From the NCBI GenBank assembly GCA_029573725.1, contig JAKQDQ010000181.1, forward strand, positions 434,001 through 498,000: a stretch of 64,000 nucleotides of DNA, read 5' to 3'. The notes under the pieces were generated by a model. It was not told the origin of the DNA. It did no database searches and saw nothing but the letters and a program-made list of their open reading frames with translations. Shown one piece after another: positions 18,246 through 26,175 of the stretch. Each line of letters begins with the position of its first letter. Positions within the stretch are counted from its first letter, which is position 1. This stretch comes from Verrucomicrobiota bacterium. GTDB taxonomy: Bacteria > Verrucomicrobiota > Verrucomicrobiia > Limisphaerales > JADLHS01. The position numbers and the translations under genes are program-made.

Positions 18246-19244
18246 TCATCCGCCAATGGCGGTCATGGGACGGCACGGTTGGTAGGCGCCCCGGAAGGTG
18301 TGCTCGAACGGTTTGCGTTGCAGGGCGAGCAAAAACCGGTCGCGCACCGCGGCATCATCGGCGGTGGCGCGCAGTGTGGCGCGCAGATCAATCTCGCCAT
18401 GATCGCCCAGGCAGGGACGGATTTTGCCGTCGGCGGTCAGGCGCATTTTGTTGCAGGATTCACAAAAGTGCAGGTTGGTCATGGCCCCGATGAAACCCAC
18501 CCGCGCGCCGGTGCGTTTGAGCCGATAATATCTGGCCGGGCCGAATCCCAGCCGCCAATCTGGTTGGGGAATCAATTCGTCATGTTGCCGCAGGAGGGTC
18601 ATGGCTTCGCCGACACTCAGAAAATTTTTCTCCGTCAGCACCGCGGTGCGCGTGAGCGGCATCAGCTCGATCAGGCGGAGCGGCAGTCCGTACTCGGCGG
18701 CGAACAGGACGAGCGGCCAGATTTCCTGCTCGTTCACGCCGCGCATCAGCACCTGGTTGAGTTTTACGCAGGTGAAACCGGCTTGAACCGCCGCGTGAAT
18801 GCCCGCCAGAACCCGATGGACATCACCTCCGGTGATCCGGTGGTAGAGCGCCGGGTCCAGCGTGTCCAGGCTGACGTTTACGGTTTGCACACCGGCGTGG
18901 CGCAGGGAGGATGCGAGCGCGGCGAGCCTGGTGCCATTTGTGGAAAGGCCAATGTGTTCCACACCGCTGATGGCCGCCATGCCCCGCACGATGTCCGTCA
19001 GGTCCGCGCGCACCAGGGGTTCGCCGCCGGTCAGCCGGAACTTGCGGAATCCCAGGCCGGCGGCCACCCGGACCACGCGCAGGATTTCCGCATGGCTCAA
19101 ATGATCCGGTTTCTGCTCCCAGCCTTTGTAGCCCTCGGGCATGCAATAAAGGCAACGTTCGTTGCAACGGTCGGTGACCGAGATGCGGAGGTAGTCAATG
19201 GTGCGGCCAAACGGGTCCATACGCTTCATCAGGTCGGGGCGCAA
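18246..19244 (-). CDS. moaA: GTP 3',8-cyclase MoaA
   Basis: 332 residues, full length. The radical-SAM cluster motif is CNERCLYC in RISVTDRCNERCLYCMPEG, and the C-terminal second cluster has Cys residues in FCESCNKMRLTADGKIRPCL. The C terminus ends GG, as in functional MoaA. It catalyses the first step of molybdopterin synthesis from GTP, together with MoaC. Its start overlaps the end of mog. It is the last gene of the long minus-strand molybdoenzyme cluster. Confidence 0.96.
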   Translation of the reverse strand: MRPDLMKRMDPFGRTIDYLRISVTDRCNERCLYCMPEGYKGWEQKPDHLSHAEILRVVRVAAGLGFRKFRLTGGEPLVRADLTDIVRGMAAISGVEHIGLSTNGTRLAALASSLRHAGVQTVNVSLDTLDPALYHRITGGDVHRVLAGIHAAVQAGFTCVKLNQVLMRGVNEQEIWPLVLFAAEYGLPLRLIELMPLTRTAVLTEKNFLSVGEAMTLLRQHDELIPQPDWRLGFGPARYYRLKRTGARVGFIGAMTNLHFCESCNKMRLTADGKIRPCLGDHGEIDLRATLRATADDAAVRDRFLLALQRKPFEHTFRGAYQPCRPMTAIGG

Positions 19245-19723
19245 ACATGCGCTTCACCTTCGCGCAACAGCGCCAGCGCTTCCGTGAGCGCCGGGGCCAG
19301 AATTTCCAGGCACTCGCGCACGGCGCTGGGTTTGCCGGGCAGGTTGAGGATCAAACTGCGGCCGCGCGTGCCGGCGATGGCGCGGGAGAGGATGGCGGTT
19401 TTGACTTTGGCAAATGATCCCATCCGCATGGCTTCGCCGAAGCCGGGCAGTTCCCGGTCCAGCACCGAACGCGTGGCCTCCGGGGTCACATCCCTCGGCG
19501 TGATGCCCGTTCCCCCCGTGGTCACGACGAGATCGCAACCGACGGCATCGGTGAAGCGACGCAGAGCGGCGCAGATGGCTTCCCGTTCATCGGGGACGAT
19601 CTCCGCGTGAAATTGCGCTTCCGACAGGATACCGCGCAGGACGGCCTCAATTTCCGGACCGCTGCGATCGGGGTAAACACCGGTACTGGCTCGATCACTG
19701 ATGGTCACGCGTCCGATTTTCAT
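19229..19723 (-). CDS. mog: Molybdopterin adenylyltransferase (MogA/MoaB family)
   Basis: About 164 residues, starting MKIGRVTISDRASTGVYPD. The start ATG overlaps the moaC stop (ATGA at 19720-19723), favouring this start over an upstream Met at 19786. The molybdopterin-binding motif TTGGTGITPRDVTPEAT is complete, as is the C-terminal LPGKPSAVRECLEIL. It adenylylates molybdopterin ahead of metal insertion by MoeA. MogA and MoaB are hard to separate by eye; the SDRAS start and TPEAT favour the MogA type. Confidence 0.9.
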   Translation of the reverse strand: MKIGRVTISDRASTGVYPDRSGPEIEAVLRGILSEAQFHAEIVPDEREAICAALRRFTDAVGCDLVVTTGGTGITPRDVTPEATRSVLDRELPGFGEAMRMGSFAKVKTAILSRAIAGTRGRSLILNLPGKPSAVRECLEILAPALTEALALLREGEAHVCAPT

Positions 19724-20166
19724 GCCTTCACCTTTTTTGTGACGCGCACCGCGGTGATGCGCATGGTTTGGTCCACGGCCTTGCACATGTCATAAAGGGC
19801 CAATGCCGCGACACTCGCGCCGGTCAATGCCTCCATTTCCACTCCCGTGGAAGCCTGGGTTTCAGTGACACATTCCAACCGGACCCGGTCGCGGAGCACT
19901 TTAAAATTTATGGCCACATGACACAAGGCCAACGGATGGCAGAGCGGGATCAATTCCGCGGTGCGCTTGGCTGCCTGGATCCCGGCAATTTGCGCCACGG
20001 TGAGCACATCGCCTTTGGGAAGCGCCTTGCGCCGCAGGGCCCGGATGGTGGCGGGCTGGCAAATCAAGGTCGCCTCCGCCGTGGCGCGGCGGCGTTGTGC
20101 CGGTTTTGCGCCCACGTTCACCATGTGCGCCGCCCCCCGGCCATCCAAATGCGAAAAGGTTTTCAT
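19720..20166 (-). CDS. moaC: Cyclic pyranopterin monophosphate synthase MoaC
   Basis: About 148 residues starting MKTFSHLDGRGAAHMVNVG. This start lies one base after the moeA stop, and an upstream Met at 20274 lies within moaE-moeA. Diagnostic segments are GDVLTVAQIAGIQAAKRT, ELIPLCHPLALCHV and TGVEMEALTGASVAALALYD, with the KAVD/Lys-rich end. It converts the MoaA product to cPMP. It overlaps the mog start by ATGA. Confidence 0.96.
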   Translation of the reverse strand: MKTFSHLDGRGAAHMVNVGAKPAQRRRATAEATLICQPATIRALRRKALPKGDVLTVAQIAGIQAAKRTAELIPLCHPLALCHVAINFKVLRDRVRLECVTETQASTGVEMEALTGASVAALALYDMCKAVDQTMRITAVRVTKKVKA

Positions 20167-20167
20167 G

Positions 20168-21787
20168 TCATTCCTGGCAGGGCCAGAACTCCACCACGCT
20201 CCCGGACGGCAGTTGTCCCGTTCCGCCGGCAATGCGCAGCAACGCGTTGGCCTCCGCCAGCGCCGTAAGATCACCCGAACTGCTCCAACGCAGCGGAGTC
20301 AAGGTGGCGGCGCCGGCGGCCTGGCGCCACCGCGCGGGCCAGAAAGTTTCCCGTGCCTGGCCGTCGGAGTGCAAGTCCGTCGTCAGGCGGCCCGTCTGGA
20401 ATCCGGGCGGTTGCGCCGCGCCGGACCAATGCGCCAATGCGGTTCGCACATACAGGTTCAGGCAAACAAAATGTGCCAGCGGATTCCCGGGCAGGCCCAG
20501 GGCGAGGGTGCGGCCGCGTTGCGCCACGATGAGCGGTTTCCCCGGGCGGGCGTTGGCCTTGTGGATGTGGATTTCAAAGCCGGCACCGGCCAGCAGACGG
20601 CGGGTGAAATCGTGTTCGCCCACGCTCGCGCCGCCCGAGATCAGCAGCAAGTCAAGTGCGGGGTCCAGTTGTTGCAACTCCGCGGCCAGCCGGGCCTCGT
20701 CTTCGGCCAGCCGGCGCTGCCCGGGCGCCATGTTCCATTGACCCAGAAACTCGCGCACCAGGGTGGAATTCGAGTCACGAATCTGGCCGGGTGCGGGAAC
20801 CTGGTCCGGTGCGACGATTTCATTTCCGGTGGCCAGGTGCAACGCCCGCGGCAGCCGTGTCACCCGCGGTCGCACTCCGCCGACGCTGGCCAGCAGGCCC
20901 AACGCTCCCGCCGAGAGAACGGTGCCGGCCTGCAACAGGGGTTGACCCTTTCCGGCCGCTTCGCCCCGAAAACGAATGTGGCGTTCCGCATCGCGCTGCC
21001 GAACGCGCAGCACAGGGCCCCGCACTTCGGCGGCTTCCCTCATCACCACTTGCAGATTCGCGCAGGGCAATGCCCCGCCGGTGGCGATGCGGACTGCTTG
21101 ACCGGGATGCAGCTCGCGCGGTTTCCAATCCCCCGCCCGGATTTCATCCACGATCTGGAAAGTTCCGGACGCATCATCCAGCCGCACCGCATAGCCATCC
21201 ACCGCCGAGCGATCGCACGCCGGCTGATCTTCGGGCGCATCGACCGTTTCCCGCAGGACGCGCCCACGCGCCGCGTGCAGTGGAACGCGTTCCGTCTCCA
21301 AGGGCGGGCAGAGCTGGCGGAGCCGCTGCAAAATTGCGGTGACCGCTGAGCCGGCCTCCGGGGGGAGCGCCGGCTGTATCTTGCGTGGTGACGGCGGCTC
21401 CACTTCGGGCAGCGCGCGGCGTTTCCAGATGGGCACGTCCTGTTTCAGGCGATTCAGAAACCCGGCCAGGAGCGCGAAAGCTTCCGCGCGATGCGTGGCG
21501 GCCACGCCGACGTAAATGGCGGTGGCGCCCACGGCCACCACCCCGAGGCGATGAATCACCTGTGCCGCCAGACAGGGCCAGGTGGCCGCAAGGTCCAGCA
21601 GTGATCGGCGGATTTCACGTTCGGCCATCGGCTCATACGCCTCGTACTCCAGCGCGGCAATGGATGCGCCGTTTTCCTCCCCGCGCACGACCCCGCGGAA
21701 TTCCGCCCAGGCGCCCATCCGGGCGCCGGCCGGCGGTGGCCAGTGGTCCGGGATCGGTTCGCGGGTCAGTTGGATTTCAATGTGCAT
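20168..21787 (-). CDS. MoaE-MoeA fusion protein
   Basis: 539 residues from MHIEIQLTREPIPDHWP. Residues ~1-140 are the large subunit of molybdopterin synthase (MoaE), with FRGVVRGEENG, LEYEAYEPMA, RLGVVAVGATAI and the active-site lysine region LKQDVPIWKRRALPE. From ~155 the chain is molybdopterin molybdenumtransferase (MoeA), with DRSAVDGYAV, ATGGALP, ISGGASVGEHDF and ALGLPGNPLAHF. A single open frame without a stop or second start joins them. It therefore carries both sulfur-transfer scaffold and Mo-insertion steps. It starts 12 bp after moaD, its expected partner. Longer upstream frame (to 21994) overlaps moaD and is not used. Confidence 0.9.
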   Translation of the reverse strand: MHIEIQLTREPIPDHWPPPAGARMGAWAEFRGVVRGEENGASIAALEYEAYEPMAEREIRRSLLDLAATWPCLAAQVIHRLGVVAVGATAIYVGVAATHRAEAFALLAGFLNRLKQDVPIWKRRALPEVEPPSPRKIQPALPPEAGSAVTAILQRLRQLCPPLETERVPLHAARGRVLRETVDAPEDQPACDRSAVDGYAVRLDDASGTFQIVDEIRAGDWKPRELHPGQAVRIATGGALPCANLQVVMREAAEVRGPVLRVRQRDAERHIRFRGEAAGKGQPLLQAGTVLSAGALGLLASVGGVRPRVTRLPRALHLATGNEIVAPDQVPAPGQIRDSNSTLVREFLGQWNMAPGQRRLAEDEARLAAELQQLDPALDLLLISGGASVGEHDFTRRLLAGAGFEIHIHKANARPGKPLIVAQRGRTLALGLPGNPLAHFVCLNLYVRTALAHWSGAAQPPGFQTGRLTTDLHSDGQARETFWPARWRQAAGAATLTPLRWSSSGDLTALAEANALLRIAGGTGQLPSGSVVEFWPCQE

Positions 21788-21798
21788 GAGCGCAAATT

Positions 21799-22035
21799 TC
21801 AACCGCCGGACACGGGCGGAATCAACGCGATTTCGTCGGCCTCCGTGAACCGGGCATCGGGCGCGGCGTACTCGGCGTTTTTCGCCAGCCGTATCGAGCC
21901 GCGGTGGGGTTCCAGACCGGGATGCGCCGCCAGCACGGCGCGCCAGAGACCGTCGGCATCTGTTTCGGCGCAAGTCAGCTGCATTTCCGCGCAACGGGTG
22001 ATGTCCTTGAGCTGGGCAAAGAAAAGAATGCGCAT
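21799..22035 (-). CDS. moaD: Molybdopterin synthase sulfur carrier MoaD
   Basis: 78 residues of the ubiquitin-like fold: MRILFFAQLKDITRC at the start, AHPGLEPHRGSIRLAKN in the middle and ALIPPVSGG at the end. The free Gly-Gly terminus is the site of thiocarboxylation. It lies one base after the TSUP exporter stop and 12 bp before moaE-moeA. An activating MoeB-type enzyme is not in the window. Confidence 0.93.
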   Translation of the reverse strand: MRILFFAQLKDITRCAEMQLTCAETDADGLWRAVLAAHPGLEPHRGSIRLAKNAEYAAPDARFTEADEIALIPPVSGG

Positions 22036-22036
22036 G

Positions 22037-22819
22037 TCATTTACCGGTTAGAAAGAGTTTTGCGGAAACGATCCACAGCACGATTGCCAGGGTCCGGCGA
22101 AAAACCAGCGGCCGCCAGCGCTTCACGCCATAGTACGTGCCCAGCAAGGCGCCCATGGCTCCCAACGTGACGGCACTGATGAAGAACGGGTGCCAGATCA
22201 AGGCCCCGGCCCCGAGACCGGCCAGACCGGCGCTGGAGGTGACCACGATGAACAGCGCGGAAACGCCGCCCGCCACCTTGGCGGGGGCCCACTGGAGGAA
22301 AATCAGCAGCGGTGTCAGAAACACCCCTCCACCGAGCCCCGTGACGCCCGCCAGAAACCCGAGACCGCCACCGGTCGCCAGCGCGACTGGCAACGCAATG
22401 GGGCGGGGCTGGTCTTCGGCGGTTTCCCGCCCGCCCCAACCCAGAAACCACCCTGCGGTAAAGAGGGCACCACCCAGGGTGTAAGCGTAGCCGCGACCTT
22501 CCAGATGCAGGCGGCTGCCCAACCAGGCCGCGGGAATCGAGACCACGGCGAGCGACCAGAAGATTTTGCGATCGAAAAAACCCGCGCGACTGAAGCGGAA
22601 AAAGGCGATGCCGGCGACGATACAATTCAACCACAACGCGCCGGGGCGGGCCACGGCAGGGGGGAAACCCAGCAATGCGGCTGCCGCCAGATAGCCGGTC
22701 GCCCCGCCGTGGCCCACCGAGGAATATAGAAACGCGATCAGGCCAACCACTGCCGGCAGAACGAGCATCTGGATGTGCGTCGGTTCGCTCATGTCCTCCA
22801 TCGTGGTCGCGTCACCCAT
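22037..22819 (-). CDS. TSUP (TauE/SafE) family membrane anion exporter
   Basis: 260 residues with about eight hydrophobic segments. The two family repeats are visible: SSVGHGGATGYLAAAALLGF near the N terminus and LGFLAGVTGLGGGVFLTPLL in the middle. Members move sulfite, sulfonates, thiosulfate or other small anions across the inner membrane. Start could also be the Met at 22792. It sits between the Crp/Fnr regulator and moaD in a molybdoenzyme cluster, suggesting it handles the anionic substrate or product of the oxidoreductase, but that is inference. Confidence 0.88.
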   Translation of the reverse strand: MGDATTMEDMSEPTHIQMLVLPAVVGLIAFLYSSVGHGGATGYLAAAALLGFPPAVARPGALWLNCIVAGIAFFRFSRAGFFDRKIFWSLAVVSIPAAWLGSRLHLEGRGYAYTLGGALFTAGWFLGWGGRETAEDQPRPIALPVALATGGGLGFLAGVTGLGGGVFLTPLLIFLQWAPAKVAGGVSALFIVVTSSAGLAGLGAGALIWHPFFISAVTLGAMGALLGTYYGVKRWRPLVFRRTLAIVLWIVSAKLFLTGK

Positions 22820-22897
22820 GATCGCCTTGCGGTGCGTCCCCTTCCAGCGCGGTTGATGGACCGGCCGGTTCCGGGCACAAGGTTGGAGTCCACAACT

Positions 22898-23614
22898 TCA
22901 TTCGCCCAGGTTGCGCCGCAGCAGCGCGTTCAATTTTGCCGGGGCCAGCACCGTGATGGTTGCGCCTTTGACGGACACCAGGCGCAGTTCCCGGAACTTG
23001 GCCAGCGTACGTGAAAAGGTTTCGCTGACCGTGCCCAGTTCCGCCGCCAGCACGCGTTTTGCCATGGGCAGCTGGATGGGCACTGGCTGGAGGTCCTCGC
23101 GGTCGGGGCATCGTTTTACGAGCCAGTTGGCCAGGCGCGTTTCGACATCCTTCATGGTCAGATCCTCCAGCTGGCCGACCAGCACGCGCAAATGACCGCT
23201 CATCGCGCCCAGCATGCGCAGCGCGAGGGTGGGTTGCTGTTTCAGCAGGGCGATGATTCCGGCCTTTTGCACCAGCACCACTTGAGATTGTTCGAGCGCC
23301 CGGGCGTCGGCGGGATAACCCTGCTCCGAGGCGAGCGACACTTCGGCAAAGGATTCGCCGGGGCGGAAAACGTGAATGATCTGTTCCTTGCCGGTCGCAC
23401 TGACGCGATGCACGTTGATGGCGCCGGTCTGCACGACGTAGAATCCGTGCGCGGGTGTGCCTTCGCGGAACAGATACTCGCCTTTGCGCAGCGCCTTGAT
23501 CGTGGAAACTGCGGCCACGCTCTGCAGATCGGTCAGGGGCAGTCCGGTAAAGAGTTGACAGCTCCGCAACACGTTCACGAGCGCCAGGGTCTTGAGTTCG
23601 GTCAGGGCGGTCAT
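22898..23614 (-). CDS. Crp/Fnr family transcriptional regulator (Dnr-like)
   Basis: 238 residues. The N-terminal cyclic-nucleotide-binding-type barrel spans ~15-135 (LFREGTPAHGFYVVQTGAIN, FRPGESFAEVSLASE). A dimerisation helix and winged HTH follow. The recognition helix reads LGTVSETFSRTLAKF, with the E-x-x-S-R arrangement that FNR uses to contact TTGAT. It lacks the N-terminal cysteine cluster of FNR, with only one Cys before residue 25, so it is probably not an oxygen-sensing Fe-S protein and is more like Dnr/NnrR regulators of nitrogen-oxide respiration. It overlaps the DUF2249 gene by 4 bp. A matching site lies upstream of the oxidoreductase operon at 34446-34459. Confidence 0.9.
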   Translation of the reverse strand: MTALTELKTLALVNVLRSCQLFTGLPLTDLQSVAAVSTIKALRKGEYLFREGTPAHGFYVVQTGAINVHRVSATGKEQIIHVFRPGESFAEVSLASEQGYPADARALEQSQVVLVQKAGIIALLKQQPTLALRMLGAMSGHLRVLVGQLEDLTMKDVETRLANWLVKRCPDREDLQPVPIQLPMAKRVLAAELGTVSETFSRTLAKFRELRLVSVKGATITVLAPAKLNALLRRNLGE

Positions 23615-23892
23615 GGTCCGGCGCTCGTCTTTGTGGGGTCCGGCCAGAGATACACGCGCCAGTTCCGCCCGGCGCCACGTTCGACCCTGGAGACGAATCC
23701 TTCGCCCTGCAATTTTTCAATCAAGGGCGACGGCAGAAACGAGGCGGTGATCAACAGGCCTTCGCCGGGGCGCAGTTCCGCCACCTTGGCGAAAATGATC
23801 GCGCACGGTTCGAGGCCCATGACCTGGAACTGGTTGACGTCGAGCTTCTGGAAGCGGGCCAGCGGCGGCATATTGACGGTCAGCGGTGGCAT
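23611..23892 (-). CDS. DUF2249 family protein
   Basis: 93 residues. The pattern LDVNQFQVMGLEPCAIIFAK, followed by LRPGEGLLITASFLPSPLIEKL and a C-terminal WRVYLWPD strand, matches the DUF2249 family, a TusA-like alpha/beta sandwich often found beside Crp/Fnr regulators and genes for denitrification or haem-copper oxidases. Biochemical function is unknown. It overlaps the regulator start by the ATGA pattern, so the two are co-expressed. About 260 bp separate it from mobA upstream, room for an internal promoter, but none is clear. Confidence 0.8.
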   Translation of the reverse strand: MPPLTVNMPPLARFQKLDVNQFQVMGLEPCAIIFAKVAELRPGEGLLITASFLPSPLIEKLQGEGFVSRVERGAGRNWRVYLWPDPTKTSAGP

Positions 23893-24155
23893 GGCCGGGG
23901 GCGGTGGAGGGTTGCGGAGGAACGGGCGGCAGTTCCGGACGCAAACGGTGCCCGGGCCAGCGGCGGGATTGGAGCACGTTCCGCCGCCAATCGCCGGGTG
24001 TGTTGCTGGTTGCGTCCCATCCCCTGAGTGTCGGAAAAAATCCCGCCCATTGCACGCTCAATTATGGACTGAAAGCGCATCGCCGCGCTCACGCCGGCGC
24101 ATCGGGAACCGCATACTGCGGCGCGTTTTGTCGTGGGCGGCCGGCGATTTCATTT

Positions 24156-24728
24156 TCATCCTGCTGCGGCCACATCCGCCGGGCCATTCCAGTTGAGGAA
24201 GTTTTGTTCCTCCGCCGGCGCGACTGGAAGAGTCCGCACTGCGCGCTCGCGCTGGGCAGCTTTGGCAAAATCCCGAGCCGCCCAGCATGAATGCCTGATG
24301 GCCGCTGCGGCGAGCGCGTGGCAACGTTTCGGATAGATGGCGGCCAGCGGTTCCAATTGATGATGCAGTCTGGGCACGACTCCGGTCCGGGGGTCACAAT
24401 GCGACACCAGATTCTGCAAATAGCCCACGCTCATTCGCGGCATGTCCACCGCAAGCACCAGCAATAACGGCGACGCGCACTGGTGCAATGCCCGCTCAAT
24501 TCCGCCCAATGGACCGAAGCCCGGCGCTAGATCAAACAAGACCGGACAGCGCAAGGCCGAGTAGTCTTCGCCGGCGCGCCCCGAAATCATGATTTCCTCC
24601 ACCCCCAGCGCACGGACTTTTGCGACCGCCAGTGGCAGCAGGGGGACGCCGTCCAAGGTAATCCAGGCCTTGTCCCGTCCCATGCGCCTGGATTCGCCTC
24701 CCGCCAGAATGACGGCTGCGACGTCCAT
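24156..24728 (-). CDS. mobA: Molybdenum cofactor guanylyltransferase MobA
   Basis: 190 residues starting MDVAAVILAGGESRRMGRDK, the GTP-binding signature of MobA. The start is one base after the MOSC gene stop; a longer frame to 24755 overlaps that gene. FGPLGGIERALHQCASPLLL and LAVDMPRMS complete the site. It converts Mo-molybdopterin to the bis-MGD form needed by enzymes of the DMSO reductase family, exactly the type encoded upstream. The C-terminal region is shorter and more Ala-rich than E. coli MobA. Confidence 0.9.
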   Translation of the reverse strand: MDVAAVILAGGESRRMGRDKAWITLDGVPLLPLAVAKVRALGVEEIMISGRAGEDYSALRCPVLFDLAPGFGPLGGIERALHQCASPLLLVLAVDMPRMSVGYLQNLVSHCDPRTGVVPRLHHQLEPLAAIYPKRCHALAAAAIRHSCWAARDFAKAAQRERAVRTLPVAPAEEQNFLNWNGPADVAAAG

Positions 24729-24729
24729 T

Positions 24730-25191
24730 TCACCTCTCGCACTGCAACGCGCCACTTGTCAGAATCCGGCAACGCAGTCCACCCCGGCCGCGCAGCCACT
24801 CTTCCGCGCCAGGACCAAGCGCGCGGTTCATCCAGTAGCAGGGCTTGCTTTCCTCGACGCCCTCGAAGCGCACGCCTTGAACTTGAAACTGCTTTCCCAC
24901 GAGGGAAGGCAGGTCGGCGCCGCGCACAAAGGCATTCCGGCGCGTTGCCTGCGGCTGGGCGTCCGGCAGCTTCAACTCGCGCCGCAAGGCCTCCAGCACC
25001 TCCATCGAAAAAAACGTGATCTGCCCCTTGTAATCGTCCTTGAAGTCAAAAAACCGGTCGCCCCGGATGCCGCGGCCCGCCACACATTCGATTTTTTCGA
25101 CGGCGACAATTGGGTGCGTCCCCGCCGGTTGTTCGTGATGCCCGAAAAAGTTGTGTCCGGGCGAAATAAATAGATGCTCAATGCGCAACAT
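24730..25191 (-). CDS. MOSC domain-containing protein
   Basis: 153 residues. The pattern AVEKIECVAGRGIRGDRFFD, then TRRNAFVRGADLPSLVGKQF and the cysteine in VEESKPCYWMN, matches MOSC domains related to the C terminus of Moco sulfurase. Stand-alone bacterial members are thought to bind Moco or carry sulfur to it; some reduce N-hydroxylated compounds. The unusual N terminus ISPGHNFFGHHEQPAG contains a His-rich loop. It lies 15 bp after the HExxH gene and one base before mobA, consistent with Moco handling. Confidence 0.85.
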   Translation of the reverse strand: MLRIEHLFISPGHNFFGHHEQPAGTHPIVAVEKIECVAGRGIRGDRFFDFKDDYKGQITFFSMEVLEALRRELKLPDAQPQATRRNAFVRGADLPSLVGKQFQVQGVRFEGVEESKPCYWMNRALGPGAEEWLRGRGGLRCRILTSGALQCER

Positions 25192-25206
25192 ACCTGACTC
25201 AGGGGA

Positions 25207-26172
25207 TTACTGCGCGGCGGCCAATTCCAGGGCGGCGGACGCTTCGTAGGTTTCCAAACATCGGCTGCACAGTCCCTGCTCCGGCTGCCACGCCGGGAAC
25301 GCGGCCAGGATGCGCCGGAGCATGGCTGGCGCGAGGGTTGCGGCAACCGCCCAATGAAAGGTCGGGAACTCACACAAAGGACAGGAGCCCCCCGGCGCGG
25401 GCCGGGCCGCGTCCTGCAGCCCCCGCGGATCGGCAATCAGCGCGAGCAGGTCGGTATGACGGGGGGCGGGACAGCGCCAAAGTGAGTCCAGCGTTTCGCC
25501 CCGGCGCGCCTCCGGCCAGAACGAGTAACCCCGATCAAAGGCCAGCATGTGTTGCTCACGTGTCGCGGCCGGGGTGTGTCCGGCCGCCGCGAGACGGCCA
25601 TCAATCGTGATGTCCCAGAGCAGACGATAACGCTCGCGGGCCAGCCGCTTCTGGGCGGCATTGAGGCCGGGCAGATCCAGCGCCGGCGCGTAACCAAACG
25701 CCGGATCAAGCATGTCATGGAGGTGCATGAATTCATGGCGGAGGAAATCACGCACGGTGACGCGATGCAGCAGTCGTTCCGGGCGCAGGGCCAGCAACCC
25801 CGTGCGTTCACCGGTTTCGTTGACGTACAGTTCCGCCCCTTCGTCGTGGCGCCCGGTGGCTTTGCGCACCGCCAGGGTGGTGAGGCGCCCGCGGACGAGG
25901 ACAAATTCCTCAACCACCTCGGTCAGTGGCTGTTCCAGCCGCCATTCACGGAACCAATCCAAATGCACTTGGAAGAATGCGGCGTGGCGCGCGTCGGGAT
26001 CGCGAAGGTCATAACACTTCTCCCGCTCGCGATGGAAGCGGGCGATTTGCAGTGCGGGCGGCCGACAACTGTTGGTGGGGGACGCCCCGGCAGGCGGCCC
26101 GGACGGGGGCGGGCTGTGCGCGCGGCAGAAGACCGCAGTCTCGATGAAATCCTCGTCGTAGCGCAGTTGCAT
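25207..26172 (-). CDS. Putative zinc metalloprotein with HExxH and two CxxC knuckles
   Basis: 321 residues, not assigned to a named family. The middle carries RDFLRHEFMHLHDMLDPAFG, an HExxH metallopeptidase-type motif followed by a third His and Asp. The C-terminal third has GGSCPLCEFPTFHW and GLCSRCLETYEA, a pair of CxxC knuckles that would bind one metal. No signal peptide is seen. It begins 3 bp after the TorD-like gene and ends 15 bp before the MOSC gene, so it is embedded in the molybdoenzyme operon. A maturation protease or metallochaperone for the oxidoreductase is possible, but the sequence alone does not establish activity. Confidence 0.65.
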   Translation of the reverse strand: MQLRYDEDFIETAVFCRAHSPPPSGPPAGASPTNSCRPPALQIARFHREREKCYDLRDPDARHAAFFQVHLDWFREWRLEQPLTEVVEEFVLVRGRLTTLAVRKATGRHDEGAELYVNETGERTGLLALRPERLLHRVTVRDFLRHEFMHLHDMLDPAFGYAPALDLPGLNAAQKRLARERYRLLWDITIDGRLAAAGHTPAATREQHMLAFDRGYSFWPEARRGETLDSLWRCPAPRHTDLLALIADPRGLQDAARPAPGGSCPLCEFPTFHWAVAATLAPAMLRRILAAFPAWQPEQGLCSRCLETYEASAALELAAAQ

Positions 26173-26175
26173 GAT

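Noticed and set aside
18250-18262. Hairpin CCGCCAATGGCGG as terminator of moaA
   Set aside because: Lies inside the gene and has no T-run.
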